From Welwitschia mirabilis (taxonomy: Eukaryota > Gnetophyta > Gnetopsida > Welwitschiales), in the NCBI GenBank assembly GCA_051453625.1, contig JBOZIK010000001.1:113284918-113317081 (forward strand): a stretch of DNA of 32,164 nucleotides, written 5' to 3'. This document shows positions 31,620 through 32,164 of the stretch, one piece after another (positions within the stretch are counted from its first letter, which is position 1; each line of letters begins with the position of its first letter). The position numbers were made by a program, and so were the translations under genes. The notes under the pieces are model-generated. The model saw nothing but the letters and a program-made list of their open reading frames with translations, did no database searches and was not told the DNA's origin.

Positions 31620-32164
31620 TAAAATAGAGGGATTTTTTAAAAGGGTAAGAGAATATAATGTGACCATTCTTATTGAAATAATGACATTTTAGCTAGTTTT
31701 ATCAAATGATTGATATTTGATATCAGGATCAAAGAATTAAAAATTTGGAGTTTTATCACTATAAGTGCTCAACCTACATTTATTATGAGGACATTGACTT
31801 ATGCTTAAGAATTTGTTTAAATTTTTTCCCTCGAATCAAATGGTTTGCTATATTTCTATCATATTAAAGTTCAAGCATCAGGGATTCAATTTTACCATGA
31901 GCATCTTTTAATGTGATTTCTAATTTGTCCATTATTTTTTTGTAGGTAATAATTCTCTTATGAAGATCTATACTAAGTTGATATAGTTCTTTGTAAGCTT
32001 CAAATAGTTGATCATAATCATAGTCTAGGTCATTGCAATCATTGAAGTCATTTCTAAAAGAAACAAATTCATTCTAATAAGAAAGTATGTGTCCATTTTG
32101 AGTAGAAATATTACTAGCTATAAAACAATAAGGGTTACAAGAAATTATATCATCCATTATAGCT
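31620..32164 (-). pseudogene. gag: Copia gag remnant: coiled coil and zinc knuckle
   Basis: Minus strand from the edge: CFIA (the CFMA motif that precedes the acidic stretch in such gags), then an open run from about 32065 to the stop at 31864 with heptad-like YDQLFEAYKELYQLSIDLHK and IMDKLEITLKDAHGKIESL, predicted as coiled coil. A zinc knuckle follows at 31645-31686, CHYFNKNGHIIFSY, with the CX2CX4HX4C spacing but the second and last Cys changed to Phe and Tyr. Gag packages element RNA, and the knuckle binds nucleic acid. The N-terminal part lies outside the window. The copia element therefore continues to the right. Confidence 0.72.

Noticed and set aside
31474-31692. Open frames on both strands across the 31520 gap
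   Set aside because: They depend on 100 N. The real coding signal there is the minus-strand gag zinc knuckle in another frame.
1-32164. A novel multi-gene defence, biosynthetic or mobile system
   Set aside because: All recognisable coding sequence belongs to known plant transposon families and is disrupted; nothing indicates a cooperating gene set.

Overview
This window looks like intergenic chromosome sequence from a flowering plant, very AT-rich and built almost entirely of decayed transposable elements. I find no intact host gene, no tRNA or rRNA, no CRISPR array and no prokaryotic operon. The evidence for a plant is family-specific: a Ty3/gypsy element of the Ogre/Tat/Athila type with a decayed tRNA-Asp primer site, a Ty1/copia element with Sirevirus-like traits (env-like third frame, repeated GGGGGAGA polypurine tracts, LTR of about 1 kb), and a MULE-type transposase with a SWIM zinc finger. 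About 2.7 kb is N, in eight gaps.

Layout. Positions 1-510 hold the integrase C-terminus of one gypsy remnant, and 510-1600 its purine-rich tail. Positions 2272-3049 hold a promoter-like (probably LTR) block that appears twice, once on each side of a 100-N gap. Positions 4388-14871 are one gypsy element on the + strand: left LTR (4388-5141), PBS, gag with a zinc knuckle, protease, reverse transcriptase, RNase H, integrase, a long 3' tail and right LTR (14118-14871). Positions 14872-22150 are AT-rich sequence that I mostly cannot identify, with several local tandem duplications. Positions 22150-23070 carry a minus-strand MULE transposase remnant.

From 23333 to the right edge lies one minus-strand copia element read from its 3' LTR back into gag: 3' LTR 23333-24382, polypurine tracts, env-like frame, RNase H/RT, integrase, GAG-pre-integrase, then gag at the edge. 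Two other LTRs sit inside it: a plus-strand LTR at 26031-27246 between RNase H and the env-like frame, and a fresher-looking minus-strand LTR from 30406 to the gap at 31520, between integrase and gag.

No part appears able to make a functional protein. Gypsy pol has stops and frameshifts throughout and has lost catalytic residues. The copia integrase core is better kept: one frame with a few stops and its D,D,E residues in place. Where family sequence is well conserved, most stops fall at Trp, Gln or Arg codons, as expected from cytosine deamination of methylated elements. I found no convincing undescribed system. The points most worth checking are the duplicated contig ends at three 100-N gaps, a palindromic motif present three times in the fresher LTR, a GC-rich island inside the plus-strand LTR, and the nesting order.
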